NCBI RefSeq assembly: GCF_025766255.1
Contig: NW_026516667.1
Coordinates: 620,001 to 684,000, forward strand
DNA length: 64,000 nt
Reading direction: 5' to 3'
From: Zychaea mexicana
Taxonomy: Eukaryota > Mucoromycota > Mucoromycetes > Mucorales > Lichtheimiaceae
How positions within the stretch are numbered: position 1 is the first letter of the stretch; every line of letters begins with the position of its first letter. Both the position numbers and the translations under genes were made by a program. Shown here in pieces: positions 46,987-59,848 of this stretch. A model generated the notes under the pieces. The model worked only from the letters and a program-made list of their open reading frames with translations. It did no database searches and was not told where the DNA came from.

Positions 46987-48463
46987 ATGTCTCAAATGGA
47001 TCAGTTTCAGTTCGTCACTCAAGCGTATCCCAACTTTGACCCAGCCGCCCAGGCCATGTACTATCATGACATGGCAGCAGCAACAACAGCAACACATCAG
47101 CAACACCATCCCCACCAGCACGGCACTGACGGTCGCGTTACCGCGTATTCGCAGTTCAACTTCCAGTTTTCTCCAGGCCATGTTAATCCCCAGCATGAGC
47201 ATCAAGCTCGCAGACTGCATCAACTACAGCAGCATGCCGCTTTTCAACAGCAGCAAGCGGTGTATCACCAACAAAGTATGTTTCTGCATTGAAACTACAA
47301 GTGGTTTTTGTGATTGTAGCTCACATTTCGACTATTTTCTTTTCTAGTGTTGGCATACCAGCAATACCATCATGCCGAGCATCAGCAGCATCCCATGTCG
47401 CCCGGTAAAAGGTACATATTCGTAAGGCCCTGCAGATAATAAAAAGTTTTTTTGTACTTATGCACCGTATAATGATAATACAGAATGCAAACCAAAGCCG
47501 AACGTCGAGCCGAGCACAACGCCATTGAACGTGCTCGCCGCGAGAATCTCAATACCAAGTTTCAGCAGCTGGCCCATTCTTTGCCAAATCTCCAAAATGA
47601 TCGTCGTCCTTCCAAAGGAACTATCATTGAGAGAACACTTGATTTTGGTAAGCTCATCGTCAAGACACGTTACTGCATGTTTCTCTCTGATCCAAATTAG
47701 TACACACTAAGTGAGCCTAACTCTGTCTTTCTACCATTTCCCCCCTACCTTAAAATAGTCAAGAACACAGTCATGAAAGAAGAAAAGTTCCTCAGCGAGA
47801 TCAGAAAGTTGCGTGAAGAGCACGAAGATCTTATGCGACAGTTGACCCCAGGGCCTCCATCCAATGGTTCAGCCTCTGATGCTGACGAATCAGACGGCTC
47901 TTCAACGACTTCTCGCGGTGTCTTTGCAGTTGATCGACTCAGTTTGAACTCGTCATCGTGCCCTTCGCTTGAATTGTCCTCCACGAGCCCTTCCCTGCAA
48001 GCTTCTTCTGGATTAGATTCATCTGGCTTTATGCCCTCGACAACATCGTACGGCAACTTGCTTTCTTCGAACCCAGTGCACAACGACGTCATGTTTGGCC
48101 AACACGATCCTCAACACCACCAGTCACTGTTGCTTTCTAGCGCTGCAGCAACCTATGAAAGCGACGACGATTACAGCAGTGCCAACTTGGACGAAATTGA
48201 CCACACTGTCACTGACTTGACCTGTAAGTAAAAGATACCATGCATGGAAAGCTGCTTTCTTTCTTCCCTTCTTAACGTTTGCGGCCCATTCCGACTCATT
48301 GTGAATGAATCTACTATCACATTTAGCTGCGTATCCCAGCATGGTTACAATGCCACCTTCAACTGAATATATGAACAAAATGACCCCTTCACCAGACGCC
48401 ATTCCTTCTTCCGATTACGAGTTCAAATTCGAACCGCAGCAGCCGCAGCAACAACAACACTAA
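46987..48463 (+). CDS. bHLH (leucine-zipper) transcription factor
   Basis: Five exons: 46987-47275, 47348-47411, 47484-47647, 47759-48223 and 48327-48463, all GT-AG with matching phases, giving 372 residues. A Gln/His-rich N-terminus leads to the basic region KAERRAEHNAIERARRENLN, which keeps the His-Glu-Arg contacts of E-box-binding bHLH proteins. Helix 1 (TKFQQLAHSLPNLQ), loop (NDRRPSKG) and helix 2 (TIIERTLDFVKNTVMKEEKF) follow. Helix 2 extends into LSEIRKLREEHEDLMRQL, a zipper-like coil, so it should bind as a dimer. Acidic Ser-rich regions (SASDADESDGSS, ESDDDYSSANLDEIDHTV) may activate transcription; the end is FKFEPQQPQQQQH. Nuclear regulator; targets unknown. Related fungal factors control development or metabolism, but I cannot choose one. 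Confidence 0.9.
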
Positions 48464-51400
48464 AACCCTTTCCCGTCCTTTTCCAACGCTTCACTTTTGC
48501 ACAGCACATTTACCTTCCCTTGAATACAACGAGGTCTGCCAACTACCAACATCACCATTAGCAACATATCAACAACCAACAATGCAACACTCCTCCTACA
48601 CATCATGCTTTTTATATGCTTCCCTGTTTATCTCTTTTCCTATAACCTGATCTTATGTACATATGCGTTGATCGCACCACTTTGAGCTATTTACGCAAAC
48701 AAAACTCCTCCCACTTTACATTGCCCTACTCTCATTCTATCTATACCTATGTGTGAATATTCTTACCGCCCTTTGTTCTGATTATGTGGCTGGCCAGAGG
48801 TCAATTAATACTTTCTTGCCCTATTTCGTTTACTAGCCCCATCGCTAACCCCACTTCTCGCTCGTTGCTATCATTTATGACTCTCGATCATCTTATGGGG
48901 CATCAGCGTCCACTTCTTTTATCCTGCCAGCTATTATATCTTTCCTGTAATATATATTTTTCTCTGTTTCTTTCAGTCTCCACTCCCCACCCCCACCTTT
49001 CCTTATCTCCTTCTATATCGTATATGTATTATCATCATTATCATCATCATTATCATCATCGTTTTCATCGTTTCATTTTTTCCTTTTGCCGGGATGAACC
49101 AAAACCTACATCTGAGCATGACATTTCCTACTGTTCCCCTTACTAAACCCCGGGATCAGACAATAAATCACATTTATTTGTTCTTAAGTTTTTTGACTTA
49201 TACTTTTGACGCGTTTCCTGTTTGTTTCGTGTGTATGAATGTGTTTGTTAGCATCGCATTCTTTGCCAAGATGATGACAATGTACCTGGTCATGTGTAGC
49301 GCATATAATACTTATGTGTGTAATAAGTAAGTATACTCTGCTGCTGTTGATTTTTCTATTGCTGCTCCATGAAGGGGGAAAAGCAAAGGGGGTGTATAGT
49401 TGAATGGATGCGCATTTAGCATGATGTCTGGGGACCCCATCAGCGACAGCAGCAACAACGAGTAAAACTGTTCTGGGACAATTGTCTCTCTATTCTTTGA
49501 AAGAATGGAATAATCGCTTTTAAAAGCTTTGCATTAGCATCGCGTAGTAATGTCTTGTAGCACTACACAATATACACTCGTCACATAGGAGTAGTGAAGC
49601 CACCGTGGAGTAAGCATTGCACCAATTGATGTTTCTTAACCGGCCTTGTATGGCAAGCAGTATCCTGCTGGATCTGGTTCTTCCTTCTGTGGCTGCTTGC
49701 TGCTGCTGCTGCTATAATTGTTGGGGCACAGATCCCCTCCTTCGCTCTCTTTCTTTTTTGGTCGGTCGAACTTGGGGGTAAAAAGGGAGGAGGGTCAAGT
49801 ATTGGGGGGAGTAAGTGGATACTCTCTTGTTTTAGCAATTTCAGTGGTGCTCGGGCAGCAAAACGCGATATAGTTAATGCCTGACAAGCAAGTCGTCTGG
49901 GTAATCTTGCAACAACATGCACACCGCATGCATACTATTCACACATCGTTCTTGCCTTTAAAGGCATGGCGTTGTTCCTTCGCACAAGCCTTGGCCTAAT
50001 CAAGTGAAAGTGAGGGGGGTTGGACGGACGGACGGATGACAAGTGGGACGATCTAAGCTTTTGCTTGATTTAAAACAAATAAAAAAACCGTTTTTAACGC
50101 GGAACACATCGGGCCGGGTAATGCGCATCATCTCCCGCAAGATGTTGGTTTAAAAGCCAACAATTTTATGTGCGATTGTAGATTCTGTGTATTTTACCTT
50201 GCCTGTTTTTCCTTGAAGAAGCAACATTGCAGTGTTTTTTAAGCAACTAGTTGTTGTATCCTGCGTGAGCCCATACTTCACTTGCAGTGACACTTGAAAA
50301 ATAAGTGATATATGTTGCAGTGTGAATCATGAGCGACGATACGCGTCGGCCGTGTGCCCAACTGGCGTCATTGCCACCCGTATCCAAACAAAGTTAGCTT
50401 GGTTTGTCAAAACGCATGTCACTGTTGTTGCGATATTATTTGATGTATGTATGCGTATAAACACACAACAAAGCAGAGCATTGTTTGTTTTGAGTCGTAC
50501 TAACGGAACCAAACACTGATTGTCCCGAAATTAATCACACATTGATCGCATGCCGTAAAGTTATTGCCTGTGTCGCGGTAAATGTATCATTTGCATCGTT
50601 CCCGTTAACACGTATAATTAACATAGAAAAAAATAAGGGGAAGTTTGGGGGGCTCGGGTGGAGAGTTATGGATGACCTATGATGCCCGTGTGTATCCGCG
50701 TGTAGTATCTGTGAGACTGCCAGCACACGCTGGTTGATTTGTCATGGTGACTTGTTGCTAGACATCAATTTTTAGATTGCTTCCCTCTCCAACTTGGTCC
50801 AAATATCCCAGTATTAGTGAATAAAGCGTTTGAGTTAGAGGTTATATTCATCCTGCTTCATAGAACTGGCTAAGTGATTGCGGTTGCTCCAACCTACATG
50901 ACATACGTCGGATATAGAAAAAAAGCTTTTCATCTGGCTATGTCTATCACTTTGCTTGCTTCTTCTTTTTCGGTCATATCAGTCGAGGGATGATCGATCA
51001 AGGAACCAAAAAAAACAACCTTGCACCAAAACAACTCTCTCCCCCCTTACCCAACAAAGCAAAAAACAAAACTGTTTGTTGGAACTATCATTGTCTGAAA
51101 AATGATCAGCAATCGATGTCTGGCATTCAGCATACTACTATAGAGAGCTGGTAACACCAAATCCAACTATTGCCCATAAGTTTAGCTACAGGAACACTAA
51201 AACACAATCTACGTACATGCATCATGCATCGTCTGTTTTGCTCTTCTACCCATTGAACTAAGAGGTACTGCTAGCGGCGCATGAACCTACAGATAAATAT
51301 CAACCGCTACCGAGTGTTACTACCTGACCAAAAACAGTACATGCACCCATGCCGTTTGGAGCCGGGTATGGAAGACTGGGAGCGATTTGGCGTAGTATGG

Positions 51401-53050
51401 AGTCTACGGTCCAATAGACGGCTTTCGCATAATGATCCTGTAAAATGCATCGAGTTTCAGGGGGTCAAGAGCATAAACCTTCCTGCGTCACAGGCAAACT
51501 GAGATAATTTGTGGTTGAGGCAGTGATGTACACCAACGATACAAAAAGTGGTTATAGAGGATTTAAACACCTTCTGTGTCTTTGAAACCCCCATTCCCTG
51601 GGGAGATGGCATACCTAATACATTGCCAAACAGCAGCCGTGGTAAGGTCTCATAAACAATGACAGTAACAGGTACTAAATAATAACAGCCTTGCAATTGT
51701 CGTTAGCGCACAAGATACCCATACAATATTAATTGAAAGATCATTTTAACATATGCCCATACAGTTTCTGTGTTCGTAACTAGTACAACAGCATATTGAT
51801 GCTTCATGGGAAAGTTCCTATAGTGAAATCCACCTAGAATAGGACATTATACAGGGTCGACAACAGCGACATAGGAAGCACACTAAAACAAGTGCTTCGC
51901 ATTAAATTATAACATTTCAAAGGTTAGCTATTAAAAGACGCATATGAGATAGCTTCTGAGTATATATATTGCGTTGTGCTCACACTGAAGATGCTGTAAT
52001 CTTATCGATAACACCTGGCTTGATAGCAATTACAGTGCCAAAACCTGAAGACTATAACATGCGTAAGCATATAGCGTTCGACAGTTGAAAAGCGTCAGCA
52101 CCATTACCGCTCATGCTCTCGTGTAGGTGAAAGTAGTAATCATATAGTGGAGTCGTTAAACCCCTGTCGGCAACTATGAACGCAGTAGTCATGTATATAG
52201 CAGCTGTCAAAATCACTTGTTGTCCAGCTGTATCTTCAGGATCATAATAAGATTCAGCATCGGCGATAATCAAGCGGCGCATTATACATAGTACTCGCTT
52301 ATCTCGGAACTTATGGTTTTTGCGTTCAAAATGGCATAAACCTGGTACTCGCGAACAGCGACAGGGATCTACTGCCTTTTGCTAAGCCTTAGATGATGCT
52401 GCTGCAATCTATAGAGACTGCTCCTCGCAGTAATCAACAAACATGTGTTGTACGTCTCTGACCAGTTATTGAAGGGGAAAACATGTATATTGTGCTGTAA
52501 ATCGCTCGTGATTTAGCAATAGTAACGAATATGTTTATCCACAGCGGCACCATAGCAACAGAAATTTTTACTTTAGGCACGAAAGGCGATTCACCATTCG
52601 TCGTCTTGGAAAGGATGAGATGGTCGTCACACCAACTGTCAGCGGCACAAAATATATCGGAGCAGTTCCGAACTGAAATTGTGAGACAAGCTCTCCTTTC
52701 TTATCGCTCCATGGCTACTACAACAGCCATACGATCTCAACTCAGCTTTTGCACAACCCAGCTCGCTGATACATGTGTTCGCATGACAGTGGCGCAATCG
52801 ACATTCTCCTGCCTCAAACAAAATGCATGCGTTTGACCGTACGTTTCTACGATGTGAGCCAATCCAGACGGACCTGCACTCAAACACTGACTCACCTTAG
52901 ATATATCAAAGCTCAAGTTTCTCATTAACTCAACAGTGCTATTGTGAACGGAACAGAAGGTAATCAAGAACACGCATATTTGACCGTGCAGAATTGCAGT
53001 TAGACACCAAGTCATGCGCCCTATTCTCTGATGCCTGTACTTGATCACAA
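48464..53050. other. Second gene-poor block, left part
   Basis: The first 0.9 kb is 3' UTR-like C/T-rich DNA of the bHLH gene. After that I see no supported gene. Weak coding-like frames are a 76-codon ATG frame on minus at 52052-52282 (SYYDPEDTAGQQVILTAA) and a 101-codon plus frame at 52531-52836 (SPFVVLERMRWSSHQLSA); neither is recognised, and they may be remnants of mobile DNA like those further right. Confidence 0.4.
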
Positions 53051-53112
53051 GCGTAATTTAAATGTATTTTACTTGGAATTTCAAATAAAAAGCGTGTTTA
53101 AATAGAGGATGA

Positions 53113-53316
53113 CGTTTTTTATTTGGAATTCCAAGTTTATCACATATATTACACGCTTTTTACTTGATATTCCAAGTGGCTCTCTACATAGAGGACAACG
53201 TTTTTTATTTGGAATTTCAAGTAAAATACATCTAAAACACGTTTTTTATTTGGAATTCCAAGTTTATCACATATATTACACGCTTTTTACTTGGAATTCC
53301 AAGTGGCTCTCTACAT
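53113..53316. repeat. Direct repeats (77 bp, 127-bp period) carrying EcoRI-type palindromes
   Basis: Copies at 53113-53189 and 53240-53316 are almost identical (one clear two-base difference, GATATT against GGAATT). Each holds two inverted elements of the form CTTGGAATTCCAAG; in copy two the right one is the perfect 16-nt palindrome ACTTGGAATTCCAAGT. Partial copies of the TTTTTATTTGGAATT module flank both sides. It is 0.3 kb left of the Harbinger relic and may belong to it or to another element. Confidence 0.85.
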
Positions 53317-53641
53317 TGGAACGACGTTTTTTATGTGGAACGATGGATTTTCCGCCATGTCCCTGACCTGAACTTTTGAGTTTTACCATCTTAGTCTCCT
53401 CGTGTAGTATATACGATGTCTTTAAGAGATAGTCACCTATTAGCATATCGTAAAATTTAGCAAGCAACGACAAGATGGTAGTGTTGCTTGAGCTCTGTCT
53501 ACAACAATAGTGGAAAGCACAGTGATGAAAATGACAAGCAGAAGGTAATAACTTTGCCTCGTAAGTTGTTAGGGTACATTTAGGTCACATGTTATGTTAA
53601 GATGATGGGATAATATTAATCCATCCTTCCATCGATCGTTA

Positions 53642-53908
53642 GATGGCTCGTGTTTATGATGAGTATTCGGCCAGACCTCCAGTGAACAGCGACAAGACTT
53701 TCAGGATGGAGTATTTGCTACGATGTTTTATGCAAGAGCGATAAGTGGAAAGCTTTCATCGCACGAACCATCTGTTCCTGCAGGAGAAAATGTAGAGCGC
53801 CCTCTTCCTCTTGGCCAGAAAAAGGCCAAGGCTGCCAAAGTTGCAAAGAAGCGACGACTCGAAGATGGCGGCGATGCTAAGAGAAGGATTCAATTGGCAT
53901 TGCCATAA
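53642..53908 (+). pseudogene. Harbinger accessory ORF1 remnant
   Basis: ATG 53642 opens a 33-codon frame (ARVYDEYSARPPVNSD) that stops, and the reading continues in another frame from 53723. There SSHEPSVPAGENVERPLPLG and QKKAKAAKVAKKRRLEDGG appear. The R-P-x-G-x-K-x-A-K pattern with a basic tail is the conserved end of NAM-associated/Myb-like proteins that accompany PIF/Harbinger transposases. The frame break shows decay. Confidence 0.6.
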
Positions 53909-54009
53909 CTCTTGTCATAGATGCTCCATAAGATCTATGCGCAATTGCCTATTGGGTCTTTTCATCACGGACCGCTTTTAGATGGGAGAGATGCACGTAA
54001 TCATGTCTA

Positions 54010-55140
54010 GACCGCCATGCGAGAAAAATGGCGAAACGGAATATCTTCACAGGTATCGTAATCAGATTCGATCGCTTTATGACTTGGACATCTTGCCCGT
54101 TCGCCTTCAACAATCATATTATGCAAAACTATGGGTGCTCGTATAATTTGGAGAACACTGCTACAATCCAGACACGCACAGGCTGGTGAATGATACCAAA
54201 GCGTGCTTGTTGAAGGACACTAAAAGCACGTTCAACGTCCTTGCAGACCGATTTTCGTTCTTTAAAAGGCTACTATATATACAGATGTTGTTGCCTTTGT
54301 TTAGTTGTATGCTTCAGCAAGACAATACCCAATATGCTGGCTCCGCAACAATTACTTGTTCATTTTGTCCTTGAAGTGCCGGAACAGACTTCACAAGAGT
54401 TGACCAAGCACGGCTAGTACCGTCAGTCAAGTAGTGTTCCTTGTCATACTTATTGCCATGGATGGCATATCTGACGGATGGCGCTCGACCGTAGATCATA
54501 TCATCAATGACAGGAAATTTATGCAAGACTTCAAAATCATTGACTTTAATATCATTGTAGGAGCTGGGAGCACCAAAAAACCGGGTTCAATATCCATAAA
54601 TCGTGAGGCAACAGCTCCGAGGATGACAGTAACCTTGCCTCCATCTCCAACGTACATGCCCTCCCAACCTTTTGGACGATCTTCCATTCCCAATGCATGC
54701 AATCGATGGATCCAGGCATAACTTAGAATCGTCGTTTATCCTTAACAGCAAGCAGCCCTTTCAAACTATGCTCGTTTGGCGAGCGAAGGTAACACCAAAG
54801 CACTCGGTGAGGCCGTGGCAGAAGCTTTGGAACGATTCTCTGGCTGTCGATGCGCCTATCTTCAGATATTTGTCTACAGTATCAGCTGGTCTGCCGTAAG
54901 CCAATATGCACATTGCTGCAGTTCCTTGCGCATATGGATGAATGTTAATTCTTCAGCAGCGTCAGGTCGTTCCTGAAATTTTACGTGTTTGATTTTTAGC
55001 TCGCGCACGTGATAGACACAAATAGTGGTTGGCTCATGTGATAGCGTCGTCGGGAGAAAATTGCATCATAGCGAGGATTGGGTACGAAGTAACCTTTTAT
55101 CAAGAGCTTTCGAAAAGGAAACGATCGTCATCAATGACCT
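54010..55140 (-). pseudogene. Harbinger DDE transposase pseudogene
   Basis: Reading the minus strand from right to left, these blocks occur in order but in changing frames: GYFVPNPRYDAIFSRRRYHM near 55080, AILAYGRPADTVDKYLKIGA near 54890, SIDCMHW-type sequence near 54700, RPKGWEGMYVGDGGKVTVIL near 54660, VIDDMIYGRAPSVRYAIHG near 54500, HYLTDGTSRAWSTLVKSV near 54420, DVERAFSVLQQARFGI near 54210 and IVLHNMIVEGERARCP near 54110. This is the full order of a PIF/Harbinger (plant-transposon/HARBI1-type) nuclease. At least three frameshifts and stops separate the blocks, so it cannot be functional. Confidence 0.8.
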
Positions 55141-55150
55141 TGCGCTTCTT

Positions 55151-57974
55151 TTTTAGAACTGGAGGCGTTTTTTTAATTTTTTACGTGCTGCTTCACGATT
55201 TCTTCATTTCTGATGATCACACCGCTCTGTATATTGAGGCTGTTGGCAACGAAATTTGTAATTGCTTGGGTGTCTATTCATGAGAGGAATAAAGGAACCA
55301 ATCTTTGTATTATTCAACAGCCGTTCCGTGTTATTCACGTGAGAAGTTTGATGGCAAACGGCTGGCGAAGGAGCTGTAACACCATATGTCAAAAGTTACA
55401 GTCCGTGAGTTAAAGTCATTATTTAAAGTCACCGCTGCAGATGCTCTACGATATCCACAATAAGAAGACTGTAAAATCTAACGGCTTACATGGTATAGTA
55501 GCTTAACGGGAAGACGATCGGAACCTTTGCAATGAGAAAAATAAACCTGGATAAGTAATGCTCTCAGCTTGACTAGCAACAATTGAAACAAGCTATTTCA
55601 TTTAAATGACTCTGACATCACGAGCTTCGTAATAACGTCTAGATCCGATGCTGCTGTAACGTTAAAAGTGCTGACTGGAAGTAATCTGATGTACGTAACC
55701 GTGATCTTTTTCATATTCAATCCTATAAAGTACAGAATTTCGTCACTAACTTTCATTAGCAAATTCAATTTTCGTTTTTTGTTATCTAAATTGCGTATAT
55801 TTCTGTGCATATAAGACGTAATATGCTTGATTGATAGATATAAAATGCTCTGCAAACTCCAACAACAAACGCTAAGAAAAGTTGGATTACACCCGAAACC
55901 AAAATCACCGCTTCCATACATATCAACATCATTTTTCTGTTGCTGCGTATGGCTATCACCAAATCTCAGAATGACGACATTGATTTCTTGATGCCACGTT
56001 CTTCCACTTTTTTTTTGAGTCTTGCTCTATTTGAATGGAGCAGTCATTATTAAAACAATGTGTTCATCTAATACTTGTCACTTTTAGTTGAAGAAACGGC
56101 TGTAGCCATACTTATCTAATTTCTAGTTTACCAGTAAATGATTACAATTATTCGCCTTGATAAACCGATAACTTACCGGCAAGTATCAATAAAGGTTGCT
56201 CAATCAGATATTTTGCTTTATTTAGTGAAAGCTCAAAGCAGGATGGACAGAGAAACAAAATTGTTGTTACGGGTTTTCGGACTTGGACCTTAGCTGAGCT
56301 TGCGTCCGAAGTGTAGTTTCTAGGGAGCACCCGCGATGATATCGCCTATTGCAACATTGGGTTGGCTGTTCTGTAATTCAAGATATAAGGAATCATTTCT
56401 TAAATAGGAATAACTCTGATTTGCTCCTAAGGAATATAGCACCGGCCGTTATAGTACTCGTTGAACAAGAGAAATTTAAAAATAAATATGGTTTCTGCTG
56501 TCTGGGAACTTGGGAACAAAGAAAATGAGGATCTCAGGCTGTGCTGTATGATGCCCTGGATAAATCATACCGCCCAACGGTTATTAAGTGAGAGAACAGT
56601 AGGTTAGGACGCGTAATAGGTACGATTCTCAAGAGTGTTGCGGCTCAAAACAGAGGCTTTTATTCGAGTAAGTGATTTCTGTTCGAATTGTTCATTGACG
56701 TTTTCTACTCTAATTTTTAGCTGTCTTTGTACCTTTTTTCCAAGAAGAGTGGCTTTCCATTCTTCAGTATGGCAATAAACACTTTTTTTTGGCAACTTTC
56801 CTTGGTGCCATCGTTTAATTCAATTGTACTACTTCTTCTTAGCCTTTTTCTTTGGCGCTATAGTTTTTCTCCATGGGTACTTTACTTCTTGGCCTTTTTC
56901 CTTCATGATATCGTATACATGTTATATGGTTCTTGTTGATCTTGAAGCTCTTTCTTAACAATATGGTCGTCTGTCATCATTACTTCTCTCGCTTGCAAGA
57001 CATCTGTTTTTGGTGGATGCCGACGTCTTAATGCTTGGATGGCCATGTCACACAATTAATGCAAGAGGTATTTTACTAGGTTTTTCTGGGTTTTTTTTTA
57101 TATATGCTACATACGTAAAATAATCATTATGAAATTGCCTATAGGGCAATTCAATGGTTAAAAAATACAGGGATAATAAATATTTATGAGTAAAAGAGTA
57201 TAAGACAAAGATTTAGATTGGGTGTTGTTTATACCGGGCATGTGCTTGCCGAATTAGATAAATGCAATGGACGCATACTATGCCTGAAATGCTGTGTGAA
57301 TATCAAGTACATGAGCTATTCTTCGCAGCATAACTCATTGAAGTAATCTTACACCATCTAATTTACAGCTTTATTATAGCTTGTAAATTGTGGCGATTTT
57401 CTTCAGAAGTATAAACACATGTACAGCAATCACCTTTGCTATAAGGCGGTTGAAAATCACTTTGATTAGATTCTTTGTCGCATGGACTTTGTGCTGATTT
57501 CACAGTTTGTTTAGCAGAAAGTTTATCCCACCCGCGAGCCACAAGTTGTTTGTTTCAAGCCTAAAAGCTGAAATTCTCAACTACCTGGTGAGATGTGTTT
57601 ATGGTCTAAGTTAAAGTATCAGTGCTGGACTACCTAGTTTTCTTACAAAGGCGCTGCAAGCATCAGCACTAGCAGGAACAATTCTCTATTATGCTTACGT
57701 GTACAGCATGCTAGGTTAGTTGAAGCCGTGCATATACCAGATTTCTCAATACCCTTCCAGTTATAGAACAAAATATAAGTAAGCTATTGACATGATTGCC
57801 TGCCGTATGCACACGTTATTTACTGCTATGGTTGTTATCCATTCCATAGACTCGTTGTACTTAAAGCTTGAGCAGCAAATTTGTAGATATGGAATCTATA
57901 TAAGCCTTGCCCGCCCCTCCTCAAACTCAACACACTCTGTTAGATATCACATATTAACGCGAGCTTTAGAGAAT
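55151..57974. other. Second gene-poor block, right part
   Basis: No supported gene. At about 56725-56915 a repetitive CTTCTTxGCCTTTTTCC tract encodes, on minus, a short Lys-rich frame (MKEKGQEVKYPWRKTIAP then KKKAKKK) that could be a tail fragment of some basic protein but has no upstream part. The remainder is AT-rich without signals. Confidence 0.45.
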
Positions 57975-57980
57975 TATCAC

Positions 57981-59400
57981 CATGTTACCAAAAGTTCGGC
58001 AACTCGGCAACAGCTCCGGATCTTTGGTTAATCCTATTGAAGGTAATTGTATGAAGTAAGTATAGCCATGATTAGGCACAATAGGCAATTATAATTATCC
58101 TTTTAATAGTCATCGGCTACACCAACTAATACATATTCACGAATACGTGTCGCTATCTTTTTTTCTCTTCTTTCCATATCTAGCATGAGCGAGTTTATCA
58201 TGATGAACAAGACAACGAAGCTAGTATCAAGATGCTAGAGCGCGCGATCGAACTGGGTGAATGTATGATATACAATCCTTCAACTGTATTGTCGATGCGT
58301 ACTTTTTTTCTTGTTTATTCTAAGGAAAGTTAATGGGATTTAGAAACAATCAAGAACGCCATCGCGGTTTACTTATCACACTCATTATATGTACGTTTAG
58401 GATACGACCAATGTTTACGGCCACGTACATAATGAGAGTTGCTAGGCAGAGCTCTAAAACATATCGTGACAAGATATTTCTATGCACAAAAAAATTGGGG
58501 TTGCCCGTGATGAAACAGGAGCTTTCGTTGATAGCAATGGCAAGCCCGAATATGTTCGCCAACAATGTCAAGAGAGTTGAAACGGCTCGGTATAGACACG
58601 ATTGACTTGTATAGCTTTGTCGTATGGATAAGAATACGTATGTTTTTAGATTTTAGACTGTTACCTCTTCTCAGCAACCCTTTGTCGCTCCTTTTTTCGT
58701 TCAAAAAAATTGGTAATGCATTTTCTGACGTTTCTACAAATACTAGCCCCATCGAAGAAACCATGGGCGCTCTGGCTGAGCCAATCCAAGAAGGAAAATT
58801 ACGTTATGTTGGCTTATCCGAATTCAATGAAGAAGCGCTGCGCCGTGCGCACAAAGTACATCCGGTCACAGCCATCGAAGTAGAATACTCGCCCTGGTTC
58901 TTAAAAATTGTGAAAAGGATGGAGTACTCGAGGCAGCGCGCGAAATGGGTGTTTCGATTATCGCCTAGTAAGTACACTGTAGATTGTTTACTTTACTTTA
59001 CCCTTACCCTTCTTTTCCATGTAGTAAGCAGGTACGACTAGTTACGGTCGTGCAATAATGACAGACGATATTAAATCCTTGAATGATCTTGCTGAAGATG
59101 ATTATCGACGTGATATGTCTCGATTGCATACAGGCGACTTGGAGAAGAATCTGGAGCTGAATAACAAGCTCAAGGTTTTAGCAGATTAAAGAGGTGTTTC
59201 GGCAAGCGAGTTTGTTTTGGCATGCATTCTGGCAAAGGTCCAGATTTCTTTGTGATCCCCGGTACGGGGAAGATCAAGCATCTTGAACAGAATTCTGATG
59301 CATATAAACTTGCAACGTCCCAGGCTTTCGTTGAAGACTATAAAGATAAACAATTGCCTTTGTTAGATACACTTTGGATAGTAGAAGATATTCTTCTGTG
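57981..59400 (+). pseudogene. Aldo/keto reductase pseudogene
   Basis: Segments of a YakC/AKR-type NADPH oxidoreductase appear in order in three frames: MLPKVRQLGNSSGSLVNPIE at 57981, ASIKMLERAIELGE near 58230, DTTNVYGHVHNESC then a stop near 58400, GVARDETGAFVDSNGKPEYV near 58500, LKRLGIDTIDLY near 58590, EETMGALAEPIQEGKLRYVG and SEFNEEALRRAHKVHP near 58760-58860, EYSPWFLKIVK near 58890, and SASEFVLACILAK then PDFFVIPGTGKIKHLEQN near 59200-59280. The catalytic Asp and Tyr region is present as DTTNVYG. Frameshifts (for example after CQES, after LKIVK and after ILAK) and in-frame stops (after NESC and within the VLAD.RGVS part) show loss of function. Some gaps could be introns, but not all. Confidence 0.85.
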
Positions 59401-59848
59401 ATCTTTATTGGTTTGCTATATCCGATAGAAACCAAACGTTTGATCATGAAATTATGTACCTTATCTTGCCTGGTTGTATGATTAAATGATGCAGCGGTAG
59501 TGACAGCAAGATATGGAACAACGTAGTTGACTATCATAGTAGATATCATTGCTCAACACACTAAAAATGGTGCAATTGTCCTCTATTCTTCTCGCACATA
59601 ACCAATCGCAATCACTTAGAATTCGATGTTAACGATAATATTCCCGAAGCCCGACGGCACCACACGCGTGAAATGTGATAAATTTTCTGAACGACGCGTG
59701 CTGCGTTTTGCATTTTTCATTCCTTCCTCGTGTGAGGCCGTGTGTGTACGAGAACTTTACCCGACGCCCCCACGATTTTTTTATCGGCTTTTTCAACCCT
59801 TTCTATTTCTCCTTTTTCACTTCATTGTCCTTCAAGTATATCTACACA

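Larger units (their letters stand above)
53640..55150. mobile_element. Degenerate PIF/Harbinger-type DNA transposon
   Basis: Two convergent broken genes typical of this superfamily lie here: a plus-strand accessory (Myb/NAM-associated) remnant at 53642-53908 and a minus-strand DDE transposase remnant at about 55140-54010. Their arrangement and contents fit a two-gene Harbinger element. I did not find terminal inverted repeats or the expected 3-bp target duplication, so the ends given are only those of the recognisable coding remnants. Confidence 0.75.

Noticed and set aside
49581..49922. A 113-codon minus frame
   Set aside because: It begins at GTG, is Pro/Ala-rich with no motif, and has no promoter or splice context.
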